Below are positions 34,516 to 44,900 of a DNA stretch of 58,183 bases, one piece after another; the first letter of the stretch is position 1; each line of letters begins with the position of its first letter. Position numbers and translations under genes: made by a program. The notes under the pieces were generated by a model. The model was given only the letters and a program-made list of their open reading frames with translations. It had not been told where the DNA came from and did not search any database. The stretch lies in the NCBI GenBank assembly GCA_016794465.1, contig JAEUKA010000054.1, positions 1 to 58,183 of the forward strand, in the 5' to 3' direction. Source of the stretch: Myxococcales bacterium (lineage in GTDB: Bacteria > Myxococcota_A > Polyangia > Palsa-1104 > JAEUJZ01).

Positions 34516-34637
34516 CCCGTTTTTAGCTGAACCCTCCGAATCACCCAACCGCAGCCCGTTTTCACCCCCTCTCCGTTTGAGGACGAGTGCCGCGCTATCC
34601 GGCTTGCCGTCCGAACGGGTGCTTAGCCCGTTTTTAG
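34511..34637. repeat. 16-bp direct repeat after the IS1380 remnant
   Basis: CTTAGCCCGTTTTTAG occurs at 34511-34526 and again at 34622-34637, with a partial copy (AGCCCGTTTTCA) between. The rest of 34516-34899 holds no gene. These may be remnants of the IS end. Confidence 0.7.
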
Positions 34638-34864
34638 GGGTAGGCAGGGGCTTGACGGCAGCGAGTCGCCATTATATGAAACGTAAAAATAATGTTGAAT
34701 ATCGGCGGCAATTCTCGGTTGACCGCAACGCTCCATCGGCGTGTAATCGAGCTTCTGGAGGAAGAGCGGTTCTCCTAGCATTACTTGTCAACGGGTCGGC
34801 TGAAGCGTGAGACAAAAAGCGAGCGGGGCCCTTGTGCCTTGAACGCGGGGCCGAGGTTTATTTT

Positions 34865-34885
34865 GTCGAGCCTCAAAGGCTCGAC
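34865..34885. promoter_or_regulatory. Hairpin just upstream of the mbtH-like start
   Basis: GTCGAGCCT, loop CAA, AGGCTCGAC: a perfect 9-bp stem ending 14 bases before ATG 34900, directly before the GAAGGAA ribosome site. No T-tract follows on either strand, so it is not a typical terminator. It could be an operator or an mRNA structure affecting translation of the first cluster gene. Confidence 0.5.
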
Positions 34886-34899
34886 GAAGGAATGAACAG

Positions 34900-35112
34900 A
34901 TGAGTACAAACAACGACGAAGCCGAGTATGTTGTCCTGATCAACGATGAAGAGCAGTACTCTCTTTGGCCCGCCCGCCGTGCGATCCCCGATGGTTGGAG
35001 GGTTGACGGACCCCAGGGAAGCAAGGAAACATGCCTATCTTTTATCCAGGATGCCTGGACGGACATGCGACCGAAATCGTTGCGGGAAGCCCTGGCGCGC
35101 CATGGTCGCTGA
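34900..35112 (+). CDS. MbtH-like protein
   Basis: 70 residues, the normal family length. It has the full signature: INDEEQYSLWP, IPDGWR, and CLSFIQDAWTDMRPKSLR with the conserved Trp residues. MbtH proteins bind NRPS adenylation domains and allow their folding and activity. ATG 34900 follows GAAGGAATG. It opens the synthetase gene series, as the MbtH gene (cysA, as I recall) does in the cystobactamid locus, and probably serves the A domains encoded at 41.9-50.9 kb. Confidence 0.95.
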   Translation: MSTNNDEAEYVVLINDEEQYSLWPARRAIPDGWRVDGPQGSKETCLSFIQDAWTDMRPKSLREALARHGR

Positions 35113-35301
35113 CCCCGCCGCAGGAGCCGCTCTCCCGGATGGGGCGCAGCGCCTCGCGGCGCGCGCCTTCGCGGTAGGGACCCGCGAGTTGCCCGCATCC
35201 TCGTTAATACCCGGAGGGGTGGTGCCCGTTAGATCCCCCTTGTCGTTCCATTGGTCACGAAGGCAGCCTCAGTGTGGAGGATTGCAGAGAGGCCTGCCTT
35301 C

Positions 35302-36261
35302 ATGAATACGGCAGCCCTAGGCTCGAAGCCGTCCTATTTGACCGACATCGATACGTCGATGGTCACACGTGAACTCGACGAGGTTCGCTACTTGAGCGTA
35401 GCAGGCGGAGACGGGCGTCAGCATACCCTGTACGAATTCGGTTGGAAGGGCGGCGAGAACCTCGTGCTCTTGCCTCCCTATGGAATGACCTTTCTATTGC
35501 TGTCACGACTTGCCCGGATCCTCGCGAGGCGATTCCATGTGTTGATATGGGAGTCCCATGGGTGCCCAAACTCAGCAATGCCATTGTGCGACGCAGATTA
35601 CGAGCTGGCCAGCCAATCAAGACATTTCTCTGAAGTCATCAAGCACGAGGGAATCGCAGAATTTCACTTCGTCGGCTGGTGTCAGGCGGCGCAGTTGGCG
35701 GCACATGCTACTGCCAACGGCTATATCAAGCCGCGGACGATGTCTTGGATCGCCCCGGCGGGTTTGGGGTACTCGCTCGTCAAATCGGAGTTCGAGCGAT
35801 GCGCGTTGCCCATCTACCTGGAAATCGAACGAAACGGTACATCGCATGCTGAAAAACTCGGTAAGCTCCTGAACAAATACAGGGATGAACCAGCGACGGA
35901 GGCAATCGCCGCAGCGAAGCTGACGATGCTGCATCTCCCCGATCCGCAGATGACATACGCATTCTCCAGGTACATGAGAGCGTATGATGAAAATAAGCGC
36001 ATCACAAAACCGCTAGTCGCGAGCGTACTGGGTTCGGTGCCTACGCTGGCTATTCACTGCCGGGACGACACGTACAGCCACTTCTCAGAATCCGTTCAGC
36101 TCTCGAAGTGTCACCCGTCCATCGAGCTCCGTCTGCTCGAAAGAGGCGGCCATCTACAAGTCTTTAATGACCCCGTGACGCTGGCGGAGCACGTCCTCGG
36201 CTTCGTCGATGCTAGGCTTTCCCGAGCGCCGGAGCCGGACGTGGCTGATTCAAGAGCGTAG
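35302..36261 (+). CDS. Alpha/beta-hydrolase with Cys nucleophile (probable aminoacyl shuttle)
   Basis: 319 residues from ATG 35302. It has an alpha/beta-hydrolase fold: strand and oxyanion region NLVLLPPYGMTFLLLSRL, then the nucleophile elbow HFVGWCQAAQLAAHA in which Cys replaces the usual Ser (about residue 130), acid in HCRDDTYSHF and His in ERGGHLQVF. Cys-nucleophile enzymes of this fold, such as SyrC and CmaE, move aminoacyl groups between carrier domains in trans; CysB of cystobactamid is described as shuttling the Asn-derived linker to the NRPS. The neighbourhood (stand-alone Asn module, Asn hydroxylase) fits the same job. Simple hydrolase or acyltransferase activity is the alternative. 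Confidence 0.75.
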   Translation: MNTAALGSKPSYLTDIDTSMVTRELDEVRYLSVAGGDGRQHTLYEFGWKGGENLVLLPPYGMTFLLLSRLARILARRFHVLIWESHGCPNSAMPLCDADYELASQSRHFSEVIKHEGIAEFHFVGWCQAAQLAAHATANGYIKPRTMSWIAPAGLGYSLVKSEFERCALPIYLEIERNGTSHAEKLGKLLNKYRDEPATEAIAAAKLTMLHLPDPQMTYAFSRYMRAYDENKRITKPLVASVLGSVPTLAIHCRDDTYSHFSESVQLSKCHPSIELRLLERGGHLQVFNDPVTLAEHVLGFVDARLSRAPEPDVADSRA

Positions 36262-36270
36262 GGTGACGAC

Positions 36271-37647
36271 ATGCTACTTCCGAATAACATTGGCCTCGAC
36301 GAGCGGACGTTGCTCGCGCGGCAGCTCGCTTCGTACGAGAAGAAGTTCCACGTGTGGTGGCGCGAGCGGGGGCCTGCCGAGTTCCTGGATCAGCCGATGC
36401 GGCTCCGCAGGCCGACCGGAGCGGTCAGCGGCACCGACTGGGCCGAATACACGATGCTGCGTCCCGACCAGTATCGCTGGGGCATCTTTCACGTGCCGAC
36501 GAACCAGGATGAGATCGCCTTCGGGGAACACCATGGGCAAAAGGTGTGGAATGAGGTTCCGCACGAATACCGCACGCTCTTGCTACACCACATATGCGTT
36601 CAGGCCGATGTAGAGAACGCGGCCATCGAGCAGAGCCGGACGCTAACCCAGATGGTGCCGAGCGGAGCCGATCAGGAGAACCTGTTCCTGTTCTTCCTAG
36701 AGGAGGGGCGTCACACCTGGGCGATGGTTCATCTCTTGCTCGCGCATTTCGGCGCGGACGGAGTCGTCGAAGCGGAAGCGCTCCTTAGTAGGCTGAGCGG
36801 CGATTCAAGGAACCCTCGCCTGCTAGATGCGTTCAACTACCCGACCGAAGACTGGTTGTCCCATTTCATTTGGTGCTTCCTGGCCGACAGGGTTGGCAAA
36901 TACCAGATACAGGCGGTGACACAGTCAGCATTCGCCCCGCTGGCCAAGGCAGCAAAGTTCATGATGTTCGAAGAACCGCTCCACATCGCATTCGGCGTAG
37001 TTGGACTGGAGCGAGTGTTGTCCAACACCGCCCAGGCTACCCTGCGCGGGGGTACGGAAGACACGTTCAACCGCGGTGCGATCCCGTTCCCGGTGATTCA
37101 AAAATACTTCAACTACTGGGTGCCGAAGATCTACGACCTGTTTGGAGACGACGACTCCGAGCGCTCGTACGACCTCTTTCGGGCGGGGATCCGGATCCCC
37201 CGGAACTTTGTGGACAGCGAAGAGTCAGTCGTCCGCATCGATGCACGCGTCGGCGATGGATTGGTCACAACGGACGTGGCCGCGGAGTTTGCAACCAACG
37301 CCATCATGCGACGCCAATTCATCGCCGAGGTACAAAGGATTATCGACCGCTGGAACGTCAGCCTGCGAGCGCTGGGCGTCGACTTCCAACTGTACCTCCC
37401 TCACGAGCGCTTCGGCAGGGCCTACGGCCCCTGCGCAGGTCTGCCCATCGACGTGAGCGGAAACGTCTTGTCCCCAGATGCAGGGGCGAAGCATGCCGCG
37501 TATCTGCCGACAGCCAGCGAGTTCGCCAACGTCCGAGCGCTGATGCAGCGAGAGCTAGTTCCCGGGCGGTACTCTTCATGGATCGCTCCATCTGCGACCC
37601 GGCTAGCAACGCTGGCACAGCGCTTCAATGGTTCGCCGCATGGCTAG
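36271..37647 (+). CDS. BoxB-like non-haem diiron oxygenase
   Basis: 458 residues, starting 9 bp after the previous stop with AGGGTGACGAC before ATG 36271. Diiron ligand motifs are visible: DVENAAIEQSR (about residue 113), EEGRHTWAMVHLL (about 143, ExxH) and EEPLHIAFG (about 233, ExxH). The overall layout matches BoxB, the oxygenase of benzoyl-CoA 2,3-epoxidase, which adds an oxygen atom to a thioester-bound benzoate ring. Here the substrate is more likely a carrier- or CoA-bound 4-aminobenzoyl group, giving a ring-hydroxylated PABA unit. A BoxB-type reductase (BoxA) is not in the window. N-oxygenation, as by AurF-like enzymes, is a less likely alternative. Confidence 0.85.
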   Translation: MLLPNNIGLDERTLLARQLASYEKKFHVWWRERGPAEFLDQPMRLRRPTGAVSGTDWAEYTMLRPDQYRWGIFHVPTNQDEIAFGEHHGQKVWNEVPHEYRTLLLHHICVQADVENAAIEQSRTLTQMVPSGADQENLFLFFLEEGRHTWAMVHLLLAHFGADGVVEAEALLSRLSGDSRNPRLLDAFNYPTEDWLSHFIWCFLADRVGKYQIQAVTQSAFAPLAKAAKFMMFEEPLHIAFGVVGLERVLSNTAQATLRGGTEDTFNRGAIPFPVIQKYFNYWVPKIYDLFGDDDSERSYDLFRAGIRIPRNFVDSEESVVRIDARVGDGLVTTDVAAEFATNAIMRRQFIAEVQRIIDRWNVSLRALGVDFQLYLPHERFGRAYGPCAGLPIDVSGNVLSPDAGAKHAAYLPTASEFANVRALMQRELVPGRYSSWIAPSATRLATLAQRFNGSPHG

Positions 37648-37805
37648 CGTAGAAGCAGGGCGCGAGCCCACCAGGCCTCACTACCGAGACCTGTCCATGT
37701 GCCAGTTTCGCGCGATGGCGACGGTCGCGCTTTGGACGAGTTAACGCCATGGACGAGTCGCCTCATATGCATCCGACTGCTGGAAGAGAGACAGGGGACT
37801 GAGAC

Positions 37806-40001
37806 ATGCGCTGCCTCATCATCGACAACTACGATTCGTTCACCTGGAATCTGGCGGACTACGTTGCTCAGACGTTCGGAAGCCAGCCGCTGGTCGTCCG
37901 CAACGACCAGTACACCTGGCGCGAAATCACCGACCTGGACTCCTTCGGATGCATCTTGGTTTCTCCGGGCCCGGGATCGGTGACCAACCCGAACGACTTC
38001 AATGTTTCAAGAGACGCGCTCGAACAGGACGATGTCCCGGTATTGGGGGTCTGCCTCGGCCACCAGGGGCTGGCGTACGTCTACGGGGGCGCTATCAAGC
38101 ACGCGCCAATTCCGTTCCACGGCAGAACCTCGACCATTCATCACGACGGCAGCGGACTGTTTCAGGGACTACCGATGAGCTTCAAAGGAGTGAGGTACCA
38201 CTCGCTCGTCGTGTGCCCGGAGTCGCTTCCCGCTCAACTGGTAGTCACGGCTCGAACGGAATGCGGCCTGATCATGGGGCTGCGGCATGTGAGTCGGCCG
38301 AAGTGGGGCGTCCAATTTCATCCGGAATCAATACTTACTTCGCACGGCATGCGGATCATCTCTAATTTCCGTGACGAGGCTTATCGATATGCCAAGAAGA
38401 ACATTGCACCTCGTCGTCTCCTTTCGATCCCATGCGACAGCATCGCGGGTGGCGCCGCCGAGAGCGACCGTGACAGCCGCGGCGTGCGGGAGCGCAGGCG
38501 AGAGCTCCAGACATTCACCAGGCATCTGACAACGGTCGTCGATCCAGAGAAGGTCTTCCTGAGCCTGTATGCCGACCGCGACAATTGCTTTTGGCTCGAC
38601 AGTCAGTCCGTAAGCCAAGGTATGTCTCAGTTCTCTTTCATGGGCTGCGCGGCGCAGGGGGCTCTGCTGACGTATGGCGCGGCAGATGTCGCATCGGACG
38701 CTGGTGGCGAACGATACTTGGCGGCGCTGGAGCGAGCGCTCGAAGGCACTTTCGTTCGCTGTGTCGACGAGCTACCGTTCGAGTTTCATGGTGGCTATAT
38801 CGGCTACATGAGTTACGAAATGAAGGCGGCTCTCGGGGCGGCGACGACACACAGGAACGCGATTCCTGACGCAGTGTGGATGCACGTCGATCGATTTCTG
38901 GCGTTCGATCATCAGTCGGGAGACGTGTGGCTGGTCGCAGTCGCAGAGCCGGAGGAGTGCGCGAGCGTGCTCGGCTGGATGGACGCGACTTCCGAGGCTC
39001 TGAAGTCGCTGCCTCACTCCGACCGCGCAGAGGACTTCCTGGGTTTGAGGGCCATCTCGGTATCAATGGACTTTGGACGGGAAGACTATTTGGCCGCGAT
39101 CGAGCACTGCAAGGAAAAGATCGTTGACGGGGAGTCATACGAGGTCTGCTTGACGAACAGCTTCAAGTTCGATCAGAAACTGGATCCCGTTGCCCTATAT
39201 CTGGCGATGAGGAGAGGCAATCCCGCGCCCTTCGGCGCCTTCATCAGGGTCCGGGAGGATTGCGTCCTCAGTACCTCCCCGGAGCGATTCCTGAAGGTGG
39301 ACGCGAACGGGACGGTACAGACGAAGCCCATCAAGGGGACCTGCGCGCGTTCAGACGACCCTATCATCGACCGCAAGAATGCCGCGGGTCTGGCCGCCTC
39401 GGAGAAGGACCAAGCGGAGAACCTCATGATCGTGGATCTGATGCGTAATGACCTGGGACGGGTATCCGTGCCTGGCAGCGTCACTGTTCCAAAACTAATG
39501 GACATCGAGAGCTTCAAGACGGTCCATCAGATGGTAAGTACTGTCGAATCGACATTGAAGCCGGAGTGTAGCTTAGTAGACCTCCTGCGTGCAGTTTTCC
39601 CTGGTGGCTCCATCACGGGGGCACCAAAAATCCGAACGATGGAGATCATCGACCGACTCGAGCGAAGCCCGCGCGGGATCTATTGCGGCACGATAGGCTA
39701 TTTGGGGTACAACCGAATCGCGGACTTGAATATCGCAATCAGGACGCTGTCCTATGACGGCACCACCGTCAGGTTCGGCGCTGGCGGTGCCATCACTTAC
39801 CTGTCCCAGCCAGAGGAGGAATTCCAGGAAATCCTGCTCAAGGCGGAGGCTGTCCTCCGACCGATCTGGCAGTACGTCAACGGCGCTGGCGTTCCCTTCG
39901 AATACCATTTACGCGATCGGACCTTATGCTTGGAGGAAAGCTCGCCAAGGGCAGCTCACAGTCATGGATCCGAAACGAATATTGCGAAATTCGGCATGTG
40001 A
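37806..40001 (+). CDS. pabAB: Fused aminodeoxychorismate synthase (PabA-PabB)
   Basis: 731 residues. Residues 1-195 are a class I glutamine amidotransferase: IIDNYDSFTWNL, nucleophile Cys in GVCLGHQ (about 82), and WGVQFHPES (about 170). Residues about 235-715 are the chorismate-binding half. TKPIKGT at about residue 508 carries Lys where anthranilate synthases have Ala (PIAGT), which marks aminodeoxychorismate synthesis. LMIVDLMRNDLGRV and GGSITGAPKIRTMEIID complete the active site. It makes 4-amino-4-deoxychorismate from chorismate and glutamine. PabAB fusions are a hallmark of antibiotic pathways that use PABA. TGATG overlap couples it to the thioesterase gene. The tail after about residue 705 is not conserved. 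Confidence 0.95.
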   Translation: MRCLIIDNYDSFTWNLADYVAQTFGSQPLVVRNDQYTWREITDLDSFGCILVSPGPGSVTNPNDFNVSRDALEQDDVPVLGVCLGHQGLAYVYGGAIKHAPIPFHGRTSTIHHDGSGLFQGLPMSFKGVRYHSLVVCPESLPAQLVVTARTECGLIMGLRHVSRPKWGVQFHPESILTSHGMRIISNFRDEAYRYAKKNIAPRRLLSIPCDSIAGGAAESDRDSRGVRERRRELQTFTRHLTTVVDPEKVFLSLYADRDNCFWLDSQSVSQGMSQFSFMGCAAQGALLTYGAADVASDAGGERYLAALERALEGTFVRCVDELPFEFHGGYIGYMSYEMKAALGAATTHRNAIPDAVWMHVDRFLAFDHQSGDVWLVAVAEPEECASVLGWMDATSEALKSLPHSDRAEDFLGLRAISVSMDFGREDYLAAIEHCKEKIVDGESYEVCLTNSFKFDQKLDPVALYLAMRRGNPAPFGAFIRVREDCVLSTSPERFLKVDANGTVQTKPIKGTCARSDDPIIDRKNAAGLAASEKDQAENLMIVDLMRNDLGRVSVPGSVTVPKLMDIESFKTVHQMVSTVESTLKPECSLVDLLRAVFPGGSITGAPKIRTMEIIDRLERSPRGIYCGTIGYLGYNRIADLNIAIRTLSYDGTTVRFGAGGAITYLSQPEEEFQEILLKAEAVLRPIWQYVNGAGVPFEYHLRDRTLCLEESSPRAAHSHGSETNIAKFGM

Positions 40002-40819
40002 TGGCCATGTCGCATCGAGAGCGGTCAATTGGCGCGCCTCTCAACGAGGGGCTATTCGATCCGCACGCACGGTCCCGCGGACAGTGGCTAATCTCGTTCA
40101 ACCCACAGGATCGGCCCACTATACGGCTCTTCTGCTTTCCGTATGCAGGAGGCGACGCAAACATATTCCGCGATTGGACCGTGGCAATGCCTGATGGGAT
40201 CGAAGTCATCGGCGTTCAGTACCCCGGTCGCGGTTGCAATCAGGAACTCCCGCCAATTAGCAACTGTGACGAGATGGTGTCGCAGTTGCAGGTGATGATG
40301 GCGCCCCTCCTTGGAATCGACTTCGCGTTCTTTGGCCACAGCAACGGCGCCTTGATCAGCTTCGAGGTGGCGCGGAGTCTCTTAGCCGGACCGAAGGGCC
40401 GCATGCGCCATCATTTCTTGTCTGCGAAGTCTGCCCCCCACCTGTCGAACGGCATGCGCAAGATCTGCGGACTTGACGACGACGAATTCATCCGGTCGAT
40501 TCGCGAGATGGGTGGTACGCCCCCTGAGGTGCTTGACGACGCACGGCTGATGCAGAGGTTACTGCCAAGACTGCGCGCAGATTTTGCGATCGGCGAGCGG
40601 TATGTGTTCCGACCGGGAGCAGGCCTGGCCTGCGACATTAGCGTCTTGCGAGGCGAGTACGACGATTCGGTCGACGGCGAGTTCGTAAAGAGGTGGTCCG
40701 AACTGACGACGGGTCGCGTGTGCCAGTACTTGATAGATGGTGACCATTTCTTCCTGAATTCTCACAAGTCGCGGGTAGTAGCTCTCGTTCGAGCGGTGCT
40801 GCTCGAGTACGCATCGTAG
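40001..40819 (+). CDS. Type II thioesterase
   Basis: 272 residues from ATG 40001, which overlaps the pabAB stop by one base (TGATG). The frame continues upstream but only inside pabAB. Family motifs are FCFPYAGGDANIFRDW, GVQYPGRGCNQE, the nucleophile in FAFFGHSNGALISFEVAR, Asp in LRGEYDDSVDG and His in DGDHFFLN. Type II thioesterases release wrong or stalled acyl groups from carrier domains, keeping the assembly line free. It presumably serves the three carrier domains encoded downstream. Confidence 0.92.
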   Translation: MAMSHRERSIGAPLNEGLFDPHARSRGQWLISFNPQDRPTIRLFCFPYAGGDANIFRDWTVAMPDGIEVIGVQYPGRGCNQELPPISNCDEMVSQLQVMMAPLLGIDFAFFGHSNGALISFEVARSLLAGPKGRMRHHFLSAKSAPHLSNGMRKICGLDDDEFIRSIREMGGTPPEVLDDARLMQRLLPRLRADFAIGERYVFRPGAGLACDISVLRGEYDDSVDGEFVKRWSELTTGRVCQYLIDGDHFFLNSHKSRVVALVRAVLLEYAS

Positions 40820-40848
40820 CATACACAAGCGGCAAGAAGAGCTATCTT

Positions 40849-41886
40849 ATGACCTCTCAAAACCAAGCCCCCGACTTCTCCTATGATCTCTTCTACACGA
40901 CGGTCAATGCGTACTATCGGACCGCCGCCGTCAAGGCAGCCATCCAACTTGGCGTGTTCGACGCCGTCGGAGAAGATGGCAAGACGCTAGCGGAGATCGC
41001 GCAGGTATGCCGCGCGTCGCCGCGCGGCATCCGAATCCTTTGCCGATTCCTGGTATCGATTGGGTTCCTCAAGAACGCGGGCGAGTTGTTCTTCATGACG
41101 CGGGAGATGGCCCTTTATCTGGACAAGAAGGCGCCCGGGTATCTGGGCGGCAGCATCGATTTCCTCCTGTCTCCTTACATCATGGACGCATTCAAGGACC
41201 TCGCGTCGGTAGTGCGGACAGGTAGGGTGACCCTCCCTGACGCGGGGGTTGTGTCGCCTAGCCATCCGCAATGGGTGCAGTTTGCCCGCGCGATGGCACC
41301 GACGATGCAACTGCCGTCGCTCCTAGTCGCTGAGCTGGCGGATCGCCAGGCGAATCAGCCGATCAAGGTGCTCGATGTCGCTGCCGGACACGGCCTCTTC
41401 GGCCTTGCGATCGCGCGGAGGAATCCGAAGGCACGTGTCACGTTGATCGATTGGGAGAGTGTTCTGCAGGTGGCGCGCGAAAATGCAGCAAAGGCAGGGC
41501 TTCTGGAGAGGGTAGAGTTTCGCTCTGGCGACGCCTTCACCGTGGATTTCGGCGAGGAGCATGACGTCATCGTCCTGGCGAACTTTCTGCATCACTTCGA
41601 TGAGGAAGGTTGCGAAAAGATCCTCAAGAAAGCTCATACGGCGCTCAAGGAGGGGGGTCGCGTGCTAACCTGCGAGTTCATCGCGAACGAGGACCGAACA
41701 TCGCCCTCGCTTGCCGTTATGTTCAGTATGATGATGCTCGGCACGACGCCCAGCGGTGAGACCTATGCCTATTCTGATCTGGAACGGATGTTCAAGAGAA
41801 CCGGCTACAACCACGTCGAGCTAAGGGCCATTCCTCCCGCTATGGAGAAGGTTGTCATCTCGACCAAGAGCAAGGCGCAGCACTGA
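40849..41886 (+). CDS. SAM-dependent O-methyltransferase
   Basis: 345 residues. Residues 1-100 form a helical dimerisation/winged-helix domain (AAVKAAIQLGVFDAVGEDG, RASPRGIRILCRFLVSIG), as in the plant- and polyketide-type O-methyltransferases. The SAM motif is VLDVAAGHGLFGLAIA (about residue 175), followed by LIDW and NFLHHFDEEGCEKIL with the His pair used in the reaction. Candidate substrates are a ring hydroxyl made by the BoxB-like enzyme or the beta-hydroxyl of carrier-bound hydroxy-Asn; cystobactamid has both kinds of O-methyltransferase (CysQ for the linker). Sequence alone does not decide. Confidence 0.88.
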   Translation: MTSQNQAPDFSYDLFYTTVNAYYRTAAVKAAIQLGVFDAVGEDGKTLAEIAQVCRASPRGIRILCRFLVSIGFLKNAGELFFMTREMALYLDKKAPGYLGGSIDFLLSPYIMDAFKDLASVVRTGRVTLPDAGVVSPSHPQWVQFARAMAPTMQLPSLLVAELADRQANQPIKVLDVAAGHGLFGLAIARRNPKARVTLIDWESVLQVARENAAKAGLLERVEFRSGDAFTVDFGEEHDVIVLANFLHHFDEEGCEKILKKAHTALKEGGRVLTCEFIANEDRTSPSLAVMFSMMMLGTTPSGETYAYSDLERMFKRTGYNHVELRAIPPAMEKVVISTKSKAQH

Positions 41887-41925
41887 GCGACACCTGGCCC
41901 CACAGGACCTCCGAGGAGCTTTCCA

Positions 41926-44900
41926 ATGGCAACCAAACTGTCTGACTTTGCGCTCATTGATTCCGCGGACGCCGACGTCATCTCCCATTCAAACGAGACG
42001 AGGAGGTCGGTGGATTTGTCCAGGAGTCTGGTAGACCTGTTCAATCTCCAGGTCGAGAATGCGCCCGACGCCACTGCGTGCCTTGGCTATGAGGGGCGCC
42101 TGACCTATGGAGACCTTAATCTGAGGGCGAACCAGCTAGCCCATCACTTGATTGCGCGAGGCGTCGGTCCGGACGTACCTGTGGGGATCTTGCTAGAGCG
42201 CTCTGCCGAGCATCTCATCGCTCTCCTTGGCGTGCTCAAGGCTGGCGGTTGTTATGTCCCGCTGGATCCGCAGTATCCTCCCGAATACGTTCAACAGGTC
42301 CTGTCGGACGCCCAGCCGCGGCTGGTAGTGTCGAGCCAACGGCTCGGTGGACGCTTCAATTCGGCCTTGGATCAGGTCGTTCACCTCGAAGACGAACTGC
42401 TCCTGTCACAGGAGACCCGCGCTCCGCGGGTGAAGGTGTCGCCAGACCATCTGGCGTACGTGATGTACACGTCGGGGTCGTCCGGAGCGCCCAATGGCGT
42501 CATGGTTCCGCATCGCCAGATTCTTAACTGGCTGCATGCGCTATTGGAGCGGGCGCCATTCGGCGCCAACGAAGTGGTAGCTCAGAAGACATCGACGTCG
42601 TTCGCAATCTCAGCGAAAGAACTCTTCGCGGGGCTGGTAGCTGGCGTCCCGCAGGTATTCATCGATGATCAGACCGTCCGAGACATACCCAGCTTCGTCC
42701 GCGAGTTGGAACGGTGGGGTGTCACGCGGCTCTATACCTTTCCCTCGCAGTTGGAGGCGATTCTGTCAAGTTCCGATGGTGCGTACGACCGACTTCGATC
42801 GCTGCGCCACCTCTTCATCTCGATCGAGCCCTGCCCAGCGGAGCTGTTGGCGAGGCTCCAATCAGCGCTGCCGTGGGTCACCCCGTGGTACATCTATGGT
42901 TGTACCGAGATTAACGACGTCACCTACTGCGACCCTGGGTGCCGGGGGAGCAGCACCGGATTCGTGCCGATCGGGCGGCCCATACACAACACGCGGGTGT
43001 TCGTTCTCAATGAAGATCTCCGCACGGTGCCGGTCGGAGCGATGGGCGAGATGTATGTGGAGAGCCTGGGCATTGCCCGGGGCTACTGGCGCCAGCCCAG
43101 GCTGACGGCCGAGCGGCTCATCGCCAACCCTTACGCGGAGGGCGGTTCGCGCCTGTACAAGACGGGCGACTTGGCTCGCTACCTGCCGGATGGGTCCTTG
43201 GAGTTCCTAGGGCGTCGGGACTACGAGGTGAAGATTCGCGGCTACCGCGTAGACGTGCGTCAGGTCGAAAAGGTCCTCGCGGCGCATCCCGAGATTCGGG
43301 AGGTGGCGGTAGTGGGCTGGCCGCACCGGGCGACGAATCCGCAGTTGGTCGCTTACCTCGTGCACAGGTCGAAAGAGGACGCCCCGATTCAGCAGATTCG
43401 GGACTATCTGTCGGGCTGCCTGCCGGCGTACATGGTGCCGACGATCTTTCAGTTCCTGGCGGCGCTGCCGCGCCTGCCCAACGACAAAGTGGACAGGCTG
43501 AGCCTGCCCGAGCCCAAGTTGACGGGTCGGAGCGCGGACTACCTGCCACCTCGCACGGAAACCGAAAAGGCGCTAGCCGCAATCTGGAGCGAGGTCCTCA
43601 GCCAGGGTGGCATGGCCCCCCTGAGCGTTGGCACGACGCACAACTTCTTCGATCTGGGAGGGCATTCGCTACTCGCTGCCCAGATGTTTTCGCGGATTCG
43701 GCAGAAGTATGACGTCGAGCTGCCACTCAGTACCCTGTTCGAGTCTCCCGTGATGGAGGACTTCGCGAGAGCCATCGACGCTGCCGTCGCCGACCGGAGC
43801 GTTCCAGCGGAGGGGCTGGCCCGATTGGCTGACCGGGGACAAGCGCTCCCCCTGTCGTACGTCCAGGAGCGGCTGTGGTTCGTGAACGAACACATGGTCG
43901 AGCAGCGGACTAGCTACAACGTTGCTTTCTCCTGCCACATGCGCGGCACTGGACTGTCCGTGGCGGCGCTGCGCGGTGCCGTCAACGCGCTGGTGGCACG
44001 TCACGAAACGTTGAGGACGACGTTCGTCGTACCCGAAAGCGGAGGGGACCCAGTTCAGCGGATAGCCGATTCCTTGTGGATCGAGGTCCCGCTGCATGAC
44101 GTCGAGGAGGCGGAGGTCCCGGCCCGCATGGCGGCGCACGCAGGTCATGTATTCGACCTGGCCAAGGGTCCCCTGCTCAGAGTTACCGTCTTGCGATTGG
44201 CACCCGATCACCGGGTGTTCATGCTAAACATGCATCACATTATCTGTGATGGGTGGTCGATCGGCATCTTGCTGCGAGATCTTCAAGAGTTTTACATAGC
44301 GGCCGAGACAGGCGCGCAGCCGAGGCTGCCGACTCTGCCGCTCCAGTATGCAGACTATGCCGTGTGGCAGCGGCAGCAGGACCTCAGCGAGCACCTCGCA
44401 TACTGGACAAACACGCTCGCGAGCTATCAGGAAGGCATGCCTCTTCCGTACGATTTCGCTCGGCCCGCCAGCAGAGCTTGGCGGGCCGGAATCGTTCGAC
44501 ATCAATACCCGTCTGACCTCACTGCGCGCCTTTCGGAAGTGAGCAAGTGCCATCAGGCGACGTTGTTCATGACATTGATGGCCAGCCTGGCGATCCTGCT
44601 GAACCGGTATACCGGACGGGAGGATCTATGCGTAGGGACGACGGTGGCGGGGCGTGACCACCTCGAGCTCGAGAACCTGATTGGATTCTTCGTCAACATT
44701 CTCGCCATCAGGTTGGACCTTAGCGGAAACCCTACCGTCGAGACGTTAATTCAGCGAACGAGAGCGCAGGTGCTGGCGGCGTTCGAGCATCGTGACCTTC
44801 CGTTCGAGCATGTCCTGGCGGCGCTGAAGAAACAGCGGGATAGCAGCCAAATCCCGCTGGTGCCGGTGATGGTCCGCCACCAGAACTTTCCGACTGCCCA

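Noticed and set aside
37806..40001. Anthranilate synthase
   Set aside because: The PIKGT motif with Lys and the co-located PabC gene indicate aminodeoxychorismate synthase.
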